Of a DNA stretch of 64,000 nt, positions 48,186 to 60,771 are shown piece after piece. The position numbers and the translations under genes were made by a program. The stretch covers positions 12,539,312-12,603,311 of the forward strand of contig NC_092675.1 in the NCBI RefSeq assembly GCF_964355755.1. The letters run 5' to 3'. This stretch comes from Antedon mediterranea (taxonomy: Eukaryota; Echinodermata; Crinoidea; Comatulida; Antedonidae). The notes under the pieces are model-generated. The model was not told the origin of the DNA and did not search any database. It was given only the letters and a program-made list of their open reading frames with translations. How positions within the stretch are numbered: the first letter of the stretch is position 1; the number at the start of each line of letters is the position of its first letter.

Positions 48186-50326
48186 CACACTCACGTCATA
48201 TTGCGAATTTTGGACAAAAAGTGTTTTGAGAGCGCTTTTGATTTAAACATTAGCGCGAGCCTATCTTACCGCTGAGAATTGTATTGAGAAACCCGAAGAC
48301 TTCACGCTGGCGAGACGAACTGACTAAGAACATTATTACTATAGATTTTCACTTCATACACGCTTATTATTGAACAACAGGTAGTATAAATAACTGCTAG
48401 TTAATTAGAGACATTCGATGTTACTAAGAAAATTAAAGAAATTACTTATAATACAAATTTAAAAGATTTATAACGATTCTAGTTTAGGTAACATTCGCCC
48501 ATTAACAATGAAAACAAACAAATCCTGCGTAGGAAATCGCGGAACTCTAAAAAGTTTGTTTTAATATCACGCTAAAATTGTTTCCGAATTTTTAAATACA
48601 TATTTGTAAATAGTATGTTAAATTTCAATATCTTTACTTTTAATCTTCAAAAAATCAAAATGTTGATATTTTTTAAAAGAATTTTATGACCATTTGAAAT
48701 CGGGTATATTTACTATCGATCGCGCTCCGCCGGTGCCCGAGTAGGTGTGTACGCGTCGCTTTTGCAGGCTCTATTCCCAGTAGCGAGTTTCGGTCGCGCT
48801 AACATAAGCAATGTTTTCTACATTTACATGCATTAGGGGTAAATTATGTTTAATTGTTTTTACCGCATAACAAAATAACCACATTTATTTCTTTTCTTGC
48901 CTAACCGTTTCTGTCACCCTAAAATCAAATACTTTAACTGCATAATTTTAAGCGACAATAACATACAAATAGGCCTACTATAATTTGATCACTTCTTCGC
49001 AATACTTTAAAGTTGTTGTATACAATTATTTTAAGAATATAAATAAAAACACACAGAAACTAATAAAATGGCAACTAATTGAAAAGTCAAACTCATTTAT
49101 TTCATCAATTAAATATTTGAAAAAAATCAAATCAAGTAAGGACCGGTACTGCTGTGTAGGCCTTAAATATGATTACTGTATTTTTTAGTTTTAATTTGTA
49201 TAATGGCCTAGGCCTAATAATATAGTACTAACAACATGTTTATTTCTAAAGGCAAGAATAACAAACAGCTTTATTTATTTACCTTCAATATTAAATCTAT
49301 GAGAAACCTCAATTATGAGAATCATTTAAATTTCTGTCACCGTACATTTCATTATAATGAAAACCTTTAATTTAAAAGACATTTAATTAATAAGAGCTGG
49401 TCAAATTTTGTTGAATGTCAACATGCTGTCCATAAATAGCCGCTTTCAAGTGATGCAAATGTTTTCTGGAGTCAGATCCTATAAAAAATATAGAAATATA
49501 AAAAGTATGTTAATAAAGATGGGCTAGAGGTATACTGCATGATAAATTAGGCTGAAAAACCTAGCATGTGGTCCTAGGCCTACTACAAGGCCTAGCTTAA
49601 TGTTTTAAATCCCATAAAACGTTTGATTTTAATACAAGTACAAAATCTAATTTATATAGAGTTGTAAAGTGTGGTACATTCAGTACATTAATTAAAATAA
49701 ATGAGAATGGGGCCTAATATTAATAAATAAACATGTAAAAAATTGGCCTAAACGACTATGTGTGTATCTATACGCATTGATTAACACGCAGTACGCGATG
49801 GACCATCAAGGCTAGGCCTAGCTTCGCACAAACCACCGTTATACATGTGATTTGTTTACCTATTTCAATCGCCATTTAAAAAATACCTGAAAATATCAAC
49901 ATGCCCATTTTTTGTCAAACGAATATTTACATTACATAGTAACTTTTTATTTAGTCACTCGTTTACTCAAAAATTGAGGAATTTTTTTATGGTCTCGTAA
50001 ATATGTACAATATTATTATTGATAAAAACCGTATAAAATCTAACAAAAAGAAGAGCAAATTCAATGATTACCTGACACGATCATAACTGCTATCCTGTTC
50101 CAAAAACCAAGTCACATGCTTCTTCAACCCTTGCTTTAATTATTCTCATGAATTATTCATAAGGAACTATAATTTTAAGGCTTTCAATTGGTTAAAAGAG
50201 TTTAACCCTATTAAAATTTTAAATTCACATCATTTCCGGGTGATGTTGTCGCGCTTTGATGAATCTCAGAAATCACAAATGACCGCTAGAGGGCTCACTA
50301 CTTTTTGTCTAGTCTAAATGAATGTG
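48186..50326. mobile_element. Non-autonomous DNA-transposon-like insertion in pol (2141 bp)
   Basis: Starts CACACTCACGTC and ends AAATGAATGTG; the inverted ends agree as CACAYTCA and, further in, both hold GACAAAAAGT (27 bp from the left end, 17 bp from the right end). It is flanked by the direct repeat AGCT and splits one pol codon series exactly. No coding sequence longer than about 70 codons was seen and none looks real. Content: AT-rich, with a GC-rich patch at about 48713-48803, a cluster of TAGGCCTA-like words at 48970-49825 and a CGCTAGAGGGC word near 50284. CAC termini and a 4 bp duplication would fit the CACTA/Mirage/Chapaev group or similar, but the family is not established. Confidence 0.75.
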
Positions 50327-50330
50327 AGCT
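50327..50330. other. AGCT target-site duplication, right copy
   Basis: Partner of the AGCT at 48182-48185, at the right border of the 2141 bp insertion. Confidence 0.8.
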
Positions 50331-52060
50331 ATGTACATGTACTTTCCAGGAACATACTTAACATCAAGCTCATACTTTATCAATTTGAGCAGCATTTGTT
50401 GTATTCTAGGACTAGCTTTATGGAGTGGTTTACGTGTGATTGTTTCGAGTGGTTTATGGTCAGTGTGAACTTCAACAGCTCGGCCATATACATATTGGTG
50501 GTATTTGTGTATAGAAAAGCAGATCGCCAACATCTCCTTCTCAATTTGTGAGTAATTAACTTCAGCTGATGTTAACGACCTAGAGGCAAACGCAACCGGA
50601 TGACCCTCTTGAAGCAAACAGCTTCCGAGCCCTGTGGATGATGCATCACATTGGATAATGGTTGGCTTCTCTGGATCAAAGAAACTTAAGACTGGTTTGC
50701 TACTAATCAACGCCTTTAACTGCCTCAGGGATTCTGCTTGTTCTGGACCCCAAAACCATGCAACATCTTTCTTGAGCAATTCCCGGAGAGGTGCACTCAC
50801 ATTGGACATATTAGGTATGAATTGTGAAAGATAATTAAGCATCCCCATTATACGTTGCAAGTCAGATTTACATTGTGGGTCAGGCATTTCTTTGATAACT
50901 CTAACCTTTTCTTCGTCTGGTTTCTGTCCATCGGCACCCACCACGTTTCCCATGAACACCAATTCAGACTGTTTATACTTAAGCTTGCTTCCATTGAATT
51001 TGGCATTGTTCGCTCTGGCCGTATCCATCACCCTCTGTACTGTTGCATTATGCTCTGCTTCACTACCTGTAGCTATAATCATATCATCAGATATTATGTG
51101 TACGTTAGGTATATGACCAAATATTTGCTGGTTTCGTTTCTGTAGCACCTCACTAGCACTGCAGATACCAAATGGCATTCTTAGAAAACTGTATCGTCCA
51201 AAAGGAGTATTGAATGTACATATATCTGCGCTAGCGTCAGTAAGAGGAACTTGCCAGTACGCATCTTTCTGGTCAAAGACAGTGAAAAGTGTTTTACCTG
51301 ACAGCTGACTCACTACGTCCTTACCGGTCGGTATCATATGATGTTCACGTCTAATGGCTTTGTTCAAATCACGTGGATCCAAACACAACCTCAAGGATCC
51401 GTCTCGTTTCTCCACTATCACTAGGCTGTTGACCCAATCTGTTGGTTTGTCGGTCCGTTTAATCACGCCCCTCTTCTCCATATCGTCAAGTTTTTCTTTC
51501 AGCTTGGTATGCAGACTAAGTGGCACCCTGCGGGGTGGATGGACTACTGGAGAAACACCACTTTTCAACTTGATGTCATAAGGATCTTGATATTTACCTA
51601 AACCTGTAAATACATCACGATTCTCTCGAATCAAGGAATCTTTAGTTAGTGCATGTACATATTTATTATTTATCACATTATCACTACACATCATATTGTT
51701 ACCACGTTTGATCAGACCAAGCTCCCTACAGGCTTTCAATCCAAGTATAGGTGGACCATCAACATTAGTAATAAAGAAGTCATAATCATTTTGGATGTTA
51801 TCAACTTTTACATTTAGAGTAACTTTACCAATATGTTTTACAATTTCATCACTATAACTATATAGGTTAGTTTTAGAATGATATACTTTAATGTTCTTAT
51901 GTCCTGGTAACTTTCTAAATGTTTCCAGTGGTATGCAGTTAACACCTGCTCCTGTGTCAAGCTTCATCTTTAACACATTACCTCCCACAAACACATCATA
52001 GAACCAAGCGTTCTTGTCATCGTTATCTCTTAGAGTGTCAATATAAAAGTACTCATTTTT
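50327..52060 (-). pseudogene. Ty3/gypsy-type pol: protease, reverse transcriptase, RNase H
   Basis: An open minus-strand frame that has lost its 5' part at the satellite border (open, with no start, to about 52060) and is cut at its 3' side by the 2141 bp insertion. In order: protease with LDTGAG (D near 51957); reverse transcriptase with SLRLCLDPRDLNKAI, FDQKDAYWQ, RYSFLRMPFGI and the active site as ISDD instead of the usual Y/VxDD; then RNase H with CDASS, IEKEMLA and HTDHKPL, the three acidic positions present. The enzymes would copy element RNA into DNA and remove the RNA strand. The frame shows no internal stop or frameshift, so the insertions are young. It is opposite to the gag and LTRs beside it. 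Confidence 0.93.
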
Positions 52061-52349
52061 GTTAACTTGTTAACATAAAAACACCAAAGTGCTTAGAATA
52101 GCTTCAAATCACATTTGGAGATGTTTTAGACCATTTTGTGATTTTTGAAAAAACTTGTTAACATAAAAACACGAAAGTGCTTAGAATAGCTTCAAATCAC
52201 ATTTGGAGACGTTTTAGACCATTTTGTGATTTTTGAAAAAACTTGTTAACATAAAAACACGAAAGTGCTTAGAATAGCTTCAAATCGCATTTGGAAACGT
52301 TTTAGACCATTTTGTGATTTTCGAAAAAGATTGTTAACATAAAAACACC

Positions 52350-53345
52350 AATGTGCTTAGAATCACATTATAAACCATTTTAGACCATTTTGAGCATTTC
52401 GATAACAATTTTCACACAAAAACATCAAAGAGCACAAAATAGCTTAATATCGTATTTATAAATGTTTTAGACCATTTTGAGCATTTCGACAAAACTTTTT
52501 CACACAAAACACCAAAGTGCTTAGAATAGCTTCAAATCGCATTTGGAGACGTTTTAGACCATTTTGTGATTTCGATGAAACTTGATTACACAAAAACATC
52601 AAAGTGCTTAAAATCACATTATAAACCGTTTTAGACCATTTTGAGCATTTCGATAACACTTTTCACACAAAAACATCAAAGAGCACAAAATAGCTTAATA
52701 TCGTATTTAAAAACGTTTTAGACCATTTTGAGCATTTAGACAAAACTTTTTCACACAAAACACCAAAGTGCTTAGAATAGCTTCAAATCGCATTTGGAGA
52801 CGTTTTAGAACATTTTGTGTTTTTCGAAAAAAACTGTTAACACAAAAACACCAAAGTGCTTAGAATAGCTTCAAATCGCATTTGGAGACGTTTTAGAACA
52901 TTTTGTGTTCTTCGAAAAAACCTGTTAACATAAAAACACCAAAGTGCTTAGAATAGCTTCAAATCGCATTTGGAGACGTTTTAGACCATTTTGTGATTTT
53001 TGAAAAAAAATTGTTAACATAAAAACACCAAAGTGCTTAGAATAGCTTCAAATCACATTTGGAGACGTTTTAGACCATTTTGTGATTTTCGAAAAAACTT
53101 GTTAACATAAAAACACCAAAGTGCTTAGAATAGCGTCAAATCGTATTTGGAGACGTTTTAGACCATTTTGTGATTTTCGAAAAAACTTGTTAACATAAAA
53201 ACACCAAAGTGCTTAGAATAGCTTCAAATCGCATTTGGAGACGGTTTAGACCATTTTGTGATTTTGAAAAAACTTGTTAACATAAAAACACCAAAGTGCT
53301 TAGAATAGCTTCAAATCGCATTTGGAGACGTTTTAGACCATTTTG
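52350..53345 (+). repeat. Satellite duplicate, copy 1 (about 8422 bp offset)
   Basis: Matches 60772-61767. Shared rare words include GTATTTATAAATGTT (near 52453), GTGATTTC with the C-G lost from the usual TTTTCG, two successive GTTTTAGAACATTTTGTG monomers and GCGTCAAATCG (53133). Ends approximate. Confidence 0.82.
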
Positions 53346-56300
53346 TGATTTTCGAAAAAACGTTTTAACATAAAAACATCAAAGTGTACAGAATAGCTTC
53401 AAATCGCATTTGGAGACGTTTTAGACCAATTTGTGATTTTCGAAAAAACTTATTAACATAAAAATACCAAAGTGTTTAGAATAGCTTAAAATCGCATTTG
53501 GAGACGTTTTAGACCATTTTGTGATTTTCGAAAAAACTTGTTAACATAAAAACACCAAAGTGCTTAGAATAGCTTCAAATCGCATTTGGAGACGTTTTAG
53601 ACCATTTTGTGATTTTTGAAAAAACTTGTTAACATAAAAACACCAAAGTGCTTAGAATAGCTTCAAATCGTATTTGGAGACGTTTTAGACCATTTTGTGA
53701 TTTTTGAAAAAACTTGTTAACATAAAAACACGAAAGTGCTTAGAATAGCTTCAAATCGCATTTGGAAACGTTTTAGACCATTTTGTGATTTTCGAAAAAG
53801 ATAGTTAACATAAAAACACGAATGTGCTTAGAATCACATTATAAACCGTTTTAGACCATTTTGAGCATTTCGATAACAATTTTCACACAAAAACATCAAA
53901 GAGCACAAAATAGCTTAATATCGTATTTAAAAATGTTTTAGACCATTTTGAGCATTTAGATAAAACTTTTTCACACAAAACACCAAAGTGCTTAGAATAG
54001 CTTCAAATCGCATTTGGAGACGGTTTAGACCATTTTGTGATTTTGAAAAAACTTGTTAACATAAAAACACCAAAGTGCTTAGAATAGCTTCAAATCGCAT
54101 TTGGAGACGTTTTAGACCATTTTGTGATTTTCGAAAAAACTTGTTAACATAAAAACACCAAAGTGCTTAGAATAGCTTCAAATCGTATTTGGAGACGTTT
54201 TAGACCATTTTGAGATTTTCGAAAAAACTTGGTTACACAAAAACATCAAAGTGCTTAAAATCACATTATAAACCGTTTTAGACCATTTTGAGCATTTTGA
54301 TAACACTTTTCACACAAAAACATCAAAGAGCACAAAATAGCTTAATATCGTATTTAAAAACGTTTTAGACCATTTTGAGCATTTCGACAAAACTTTTTCA
54401 CACAAAACACCAAAGTGCTTAGAATAGCTTGAAATCGCATTTGGAGACGTTTTAGAACATTTTGTGTTTTTCGAAAAAAACTGTTAACATAAAAACACCA
54501 AAGTGCTTAGAATAGCTTCAAATCGCATTTGGAGACGTTTTAGAACATTTTGTGTTTTTCGAAAAAACCTGTTAACATAAAAACACCAAAGTGCTTAGAA
54601 TAGCTTCAAATCGCATTTGGAGACGTTTTAGAACATTTTGTGATTTTTGAAAAAACTTGTTAACATAAAAACACCAAAGTGCTTAGAATAGCTTCAAATC
54701 ACATTTGGAGACGTTTTAGACCATTTTGTGATTTTCGAAAAAAGTTGTTAACATAAAAACACGAAAGTGCTTAGAATAGCTTCAAATCGCATTTGGAAAC
54801 GTTTTAGACCATTTTGGGATTTTCCAAAAAACTTGTTAACATAAAAACACGAAAGTGCTTAGAATAGCTTCAAATCGCATTTGGAAACGTTTTAGACCAT
54901 TTTGTGATTTTCGAAAAAAATTGTTAACATAAAAACACCAAAGTGCTTAGAATCACATTATAAACCGTTTTAGACCATTTTGAGCATTTCGATAACAATT
55001 TTCACACAAAAACATCAAAGAGCACAACATAGCTTAATATCGTATTTAAAAATGTTTTAGACCATTTTGAGCATTTAGATAAAACTTTTTCACACAAAAC
55101 ACCAAAGTGCTTAGAATAGCATCAAATCGCGTTTGGAGACGTTTTAGAGCATTTTGTGATTTTTGAAAAAACTTGTTAACATAAAAACACCAAAGTGCTT
55201 AGAATAGCTTCAAATCACATTTGGAGACGTTTTAGACCATTTTGTGATTTTTGAAAAAACTTGTTAACATAAAAACACGAAAGTGCTTAGAATAGCTTCA
55301 AATCACATTTGGAGACGTTTTAGACCATTTTGTGATTTTTGAAAAAACTTGTTAACATAAAAACACGAAAGTGCTTAGAATAGCTTCAAATCGCATTTGG
55401 AAACGTTTTAGACCATTTTGTGATTTTCGAAAAAGCTTGTTAACATAAAAACACCAAAGTGCTTAGAATCACATTATAAACCGTTTTAGACCATTTTGAG
55501 CATTTCGATAACAATTTTCACACAAAAACATCAAAGAGCACAAAATAGCTTAATATCGTATTTAAAAATGTTTTAGACCATTTTGAGCATTTAGATAAAA
55601 CTTTTTCACACAAAACACGAAAGTGCTTAGAATAGCTTCAAATCACATTTGGAGACGTTTCAGACCATTTTGTGATTTTTGAAAAAACTTGTTAACATAA
55701 AAACACGAAAGTGCTTAGAATAGCTTCAAATCGCATTTGGAAACGTTTTAGACCATTTTGTGATTTTCGAAAAAGCTTGTTAACATAAAAACACCAAAGT
55801 GCTTAGAATAGCTTCAAATCGCATTTGGAGACGTTTTAGACCATTTTGTGCATTTCGATGACACTTGGTTACACAAAAACATCAAAGTGCTTAAAATCAC
55901 ATTATAAATCGTTTTAGACCATTTTGAGCATTTCGACAAAACTTTTTCACACAAAATACCAAAGTGCTTAGAATAGCTTCAAATCGCATTTGGAGACGTT
56001 TTAGACCATTTTGTGATTTTCGAAAAAACTTTTTAACATAAAAACACCAAAGTGCTTAGAATAGCTTCAAATCACATTTGGAGACGTTTTAGACCATTTT
56101 GTGATTTTTGAAAAAACTTGTTAACATAAAAACACGAAAGTGCTTAGAATAGCTTCAAATCGCATTTGGAAACGTTTTAGACCATTTTGTGATTTTCGAA
56201 AAAAAATTGTTAACATAAAAACACAAAAGTGCTTAGAATCATATTATAAACCGTTTTAGACCATTTTGAGCATTTCGATAACAATTTTCACACAAAAACA

Positions 56301-57875
56301 TCAAAGAGCACAAAATAGCTTAATATCGTATTTAAAAATGTTTTAGACCATTTTGAGCATTTAGATAAAACTTTTTCACACAAAACACCAAAGTGCTTAG
56401 AATAGCTTCAAATCGCATTTGGAGACGTTTTAGACCATTTTGAGATTTTTGAAAAAACTTGTAAACATAAAAACACCAAAGTGCTTAGAATAGCTTCAAA
56501 TCACATTTGGAGACGTTTTAGACCATTTTGTGATTTTCGAAAAAACTTGTTTACATAAAAACACGAAAGTGCTTAGAATATCTTCAAATCGCATTTGGAA
56601 ACGTTTTAGACCATTTTGTGATTTTCGAAAAAACTTGTTAACATAAAAACACGAAAGTGCATAGAATAGCTTCAAATCGCATTTGGAAACGTTTTAGACC
56701 ATTTTGTGATTTTCGAAAAAAATTGTTAACATAAAAACACCAAAGTGCTTAGAATCACATTATAAACCGTTTTAGACCATTTTGAGCATTTCGATAACAA
56801 TTTTCACACAAAAACTTCAAAGAGCACAAAATAGCTTAATATCGTATTTAAAAATGTTTTAGACCATTTTGAGCATTTAGATAAAACTTTTTCACACAAA
56901 ACACCAAAGTGCTTAGAATAGCTTCAAATCGCATTTGGAGACGTTTTAGACCATTTTGTGATTTTTGAAAAAACTTGTTAACATAAAAACACCAATGTGC
57001 TTAGAATAGCTTCAAATCACATTTGGAGACGTTTTAGACCATTTTGTGATTTTTGAAAAAACTTGTTAACATAAAAACACGAAAGTGCTTAGAATAGCTT
57101 CAAATCACATTTGGAGACGTTTTAGACCATTTTGTGATTTTCGAAAAAACTTGGTTACACAAAAACATCAAAGTGCTTAAAATCACATTATAAACCGTTT
57201 TAGACCATTTTGAACATTTCGATAACACTTTTCACACAAAAACATCAAAGAGCACAAAATAGCTTAATATCGTATTTAAAAACGTTTTAGACCATTTTGA
57301 GCATTTAGACAAAACTTTTTCACACAAAACACCAAAGTGCTTAGAATAGCTTCAAATCGCATTTGGAGACGTTTTAGACCATTTTGTGCATTTCGATGAA
57401 ACTTGGTTACACAAAAACATCAAAGTGCTTAAAATCACATTATAAATCGTTTTAGACCATTTTGAGCATTTAGATAAAACTTTTTCACACAAAACACCAA
57501 AGTGCTTAGAATAGCTTCAAATCGCATTTGGAGACGTTTTAGACCATTTTGTGATTTTTGAAAAAACTTGTTAACATAAAAACACCAAAGTGCTTAGAAT
57601 AGCTTCAAATCACATTTGGAGACGTTTTAGACCATTTTGTGATTTTCGAAAAAACTTGTTAACATAAAAACACGAAAGTGCTTAGAATAGCTTCAAATCG
57701 CATTTGGAAACGTTTAGACCAATTTGTGATTTTCGAAAAAACTTATCAACATAAAAACACCAAAGGGTTTAGAATAGCTTCAAATCGCATTTGGAGACGT
57801 TTTAGAGCATTTTGTGATTTTCGAAAAAACTTGTTAACATAAAAACACGAAAGTGCTTAGAATAGCTTCAAATCG

Positions 57876-57887
57876 CATTTGGAAACG
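57876..57887 (+). other. Unoccupied paralogue of the LINE target site
   Basis: Here the monomer reads CATTTGGAAACG uninterrupted. About 140 bp to the left and the 90 bp to the right match the two flanks of the LINE, including the rare ACATGAAAGTGC word that also follows the LINE at 27860. This fixes the insertion between CATTTGG and AACG, with one A of uncertain origin. Confidence 0.87.
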
Positions 57888-60041
57888 TTTTAGACCATTT
57901 TGTGATTTTCGAAAAAACTTGTTAACATAAAAACATGAAAGTGCTTAGAATAGCTTCAAATCGTATTTGGAGACGTTTTAGACCATTTTGTGATTTTCGA
58001 AAAAACTTGTTAACATAAAAACACCAAAGTGCTTAGAATAGCTTCAAATCGCATTTGGAGACGTTTTAGACCATTTTGTGCATTTCGATGAAACTTGGTT
58101 ACACAAAAACATCAAAGTGCTTAAAATCACATTATAAACCATTTTAGACCATTTTGAGCATTTCGATAACACTTTTCACACAAAAACATCAAAGAGCACA
58201 AAATAGCTTAATATCGTATTTAAAAACGTTTTAGACCATTTTGAGCATTTCGACAAAACTTTTTCACACAAAACACCAAAGTGCTTAGAATAGCTTCAAA
58301 TCGCATTTGGAGACGTTTTAGACCATTTTGTGATTTTCGAAAAAACTTGTTAACATAAAAACATCAAAGTGTACAGAATAACTTCAAATCGCATTTGAAG
58401 ACCGTTTTAGGCCAATTTGTGATTTTCGAAAAAACTTGTTAACCTAAAAATACCAAAGTGTTTAGAATAGCTTCAAATCGCATTTGGAGACGTTTTAGAC
58501 CATTTTGTGATTTTCGAAAAAACTTGTTAACATAAAAACACCAAAGTGCTTCAAATCGCATTTGGAGACATTTTAGACCAATTTGTGATTTTTTAAAAAA
58601 CTTGTTAACATAAAAACACCAAAGTGCTTACAATAGCTTCAAATCGTATTTGGAGACGTTTTAGACCATTTTGTGATTTTCGAAAAAACTTGTTAACATA
58701 AAAACACCAAAGTACTTAGAATAGCTTCAAATCGCATTTGGAGACGTTTTAGACCATTTTATGCATTTCGATGAAACTTGGTTACACAAAAACATCAAAG
58801 TGCTTAAAATCACATTATAATCCGTTTTAGACCATTTTGAGCATTTCGATAACACTTTTCACACAAAAACATCAAAGAGCACAAAATAGCTTAATATCGT
58901 ATTTAAAAACGTTTTAGACCATTTTGAGCATTTCGACAAAACTTTTTCACACAAAACACCAAAGTGCTTAGAATAGCTTCAAATCGCATTTGGAGATGTT
59001 TTAGACCATTTTGTGATTTTCGAAAAAAATTGTTAACATAAAAACATCAAAGTGTACAGAATAGCTTCAAATCGCATTTGGAGACCGTTTTAGGCCAATT
59101 TGTGATTTTCGAAAAAACTTGTTAACCTAAAAATACCAAAGTGTTTAGAATAGCTTCAAAACGCATTTGGAGACGTTTTAGACCATTTTGTGATTTTCGA
59201 AAAAACTTGTTAACATAAAAACACCAAAGTGCTTAGAATAGCTTCAAATCGCATTTGGAGACATTTTAGACCAATTTGTGATTTTCGAAGAAACTTGTCA
59301 ACATAAAAACACCAAAGTGTTTAGAATAGCTTCAAATCGCATTTGGAGACGTTTTAGACCTATTTGTGATTTTCGAAAAAACTTATCAACATAAAAACAC
59401 CAAAGGGTTTAGAATATCTTCAAATCGCATTTGGAGACGTTTTAGACCATTTTGTGATTTTCGAAAAAACTTGTTAACATAAAAACACCAAAGTGCTTAG
59501 AATAGCTTCAAATCGCATTTGGAGACGTTTTAGACCAATTTGTGATTTTCGAAAAAACTTATCAACATAAAAACACCAAAGGGTTTAGAATAGCTCCAAA
59601 TCGCATTTGGAGACGTTTTAGACCATTTTGTGATTTTGAAAAAACTTGTTAACATAAAAACACCAAAGTGCTTAGAATAGCTTCAAATCGCATTTGGAGA
59701 CGTTTTAGACCATTTTGTGATTTTCGAAAAAACTTGTTAACATAAAAACACCAAAGTGCTTAGAATAGCTTCAAATCGTATTTGGAGACGTTTTAGACCA
59801 TTTTGAGATTTTCGAAAAAACTTGGTTACACAAAAACATCAAAGTGCTTAAAATCACATTATAAACCGTTTTAGACCATTTTGAGCATTTCGATAACACT
59901 TTTCACACAAAAACATCAAAGAGCACTAAATAGCTTAATATCGTATTTAAAAACGTTTTAGACCATTTTGAGCATTTCGACAAAACTTTTTCACACAAAA
60001 CACCAAAGTGCTTAGAATAGCTTCAAATTGCATTTGGAGAC

Positions 60042-60545
60042 GTTTTAGACCAATTTGTGCATTTCGATGAAACTTGATTACACAAAAACATCAAAGTGCT
60101 TAAAATCACATCATAAACCGTTTTAGACCATTTTGAGCATTTCGATAACACTTTTCACACAAAAACATCAAAGAGCACAAAATAGCTTAATATCGTATTT
60201 AAAAACGTTTTAGACCATTTTGAGCATTTCGACAAAACTTTTTCACACAAAACACCAAAGTGCTTAGAATAGCTTCAAATCGCATTTGGAGACGTTTTAG
60301 ACCAATTTGTGCATTTCGATGAAACTTGATTACACAAAAACATCAAAGTGCTTAAAATCACATTATAAACCGTTTTAGACCATTTTGAGCATTTCGATAA
60401 CACTTTTCACACAAAAACATCAAAGAGCACAAAATAGCTTAATATCGTATTTAAAAACGTTTTAGACCATTTTGAGCATTTAGACAAAACTTTTTCACAC
60501 AAAACACCAAAGTGCTTAGAATAGCTTCAAATCGCATTTGGAGAC
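60042..60545 (+). repeat. Two B-C-D trimers, 252 bp each
   Basis: Units at 60042-60293 and 60294-60545, each exactly 78 + 87 + 87 bp and nearly identical. All three lengths are multiples of three. This is the simplest higher-order unit in the window and the likely base form from which B-C-D-(A)n blocks grew. A similar run (one trimer plus B-C) is at 62092-62508. Confidence 0.92.
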
Positions 60546-60771
60546 GTTTTAGACCATTTTGTGATTTTTGAAAAAACTTGTTAACATAAAAACACCAAAG
60601 TGCTTAGAATAGCTTCAAATCACATTTGGAGACGTTTTAGACCATTTTGTGATTTTCGAAAAAACTTGTTAACATAAAAACACGAAAGTGCTTAGAATAG
60701 CTTCAAATCGCATTTGGAAACGTTTTAGACCATTTTGTGATTTTCGAAAAAACTTGTTAACATAAAAACAC

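Larger units (their letters stand above)
47001..52063. mobile_element. Composite Ty3/gypsy-type retroelement island
   Basis: About 5.06 kb with satellite on both sides. From left: 5' LTR, primer site and truncated gag on the plus strand; a 32 bp tandem repeat; 3' UTR, polypurine tract and the first 48 bp of a second LTR; then protease, reverse transcriptase and RNase H of a Ty3/gypsy-type pol on the minus strand, split by a 2141 bp DNA insertion. The satellite on the left stops at base 20 or so of an A monomer and resumes on the right near base 31, so only about 10 bp of that monomer is missing. The left border is a true LTR end but the right border cuts pol, so this is not a normal integration product. 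Confidence 0.85.

Noticed and set aside
48003-48275. 90-codon plus-strand frame
   Set aside because: It lies opposite the pol linker fragment and runs across a transposon border.
48985-49188. 67-codon frame in the 2141 bp insertion, as a transposase remnant
   Set aside because: Low-complexity lysine/isoleucine-rich product with no catalytic motif, of a length expected by chance in AT-rich DNA.
48186-50326. Helitron or LTR origin of the 2141 bp insertion
   Set aside because: No TC start with CTRR end, the insertion is flanked by AGCT and not placed in an AT dinucleotide, and there are no terminal direct repeats.
50318-51581. Plus-strand frames of 66-96 codons over the pol region
   Set aside because: Shadows of the minus-strand pol frame.
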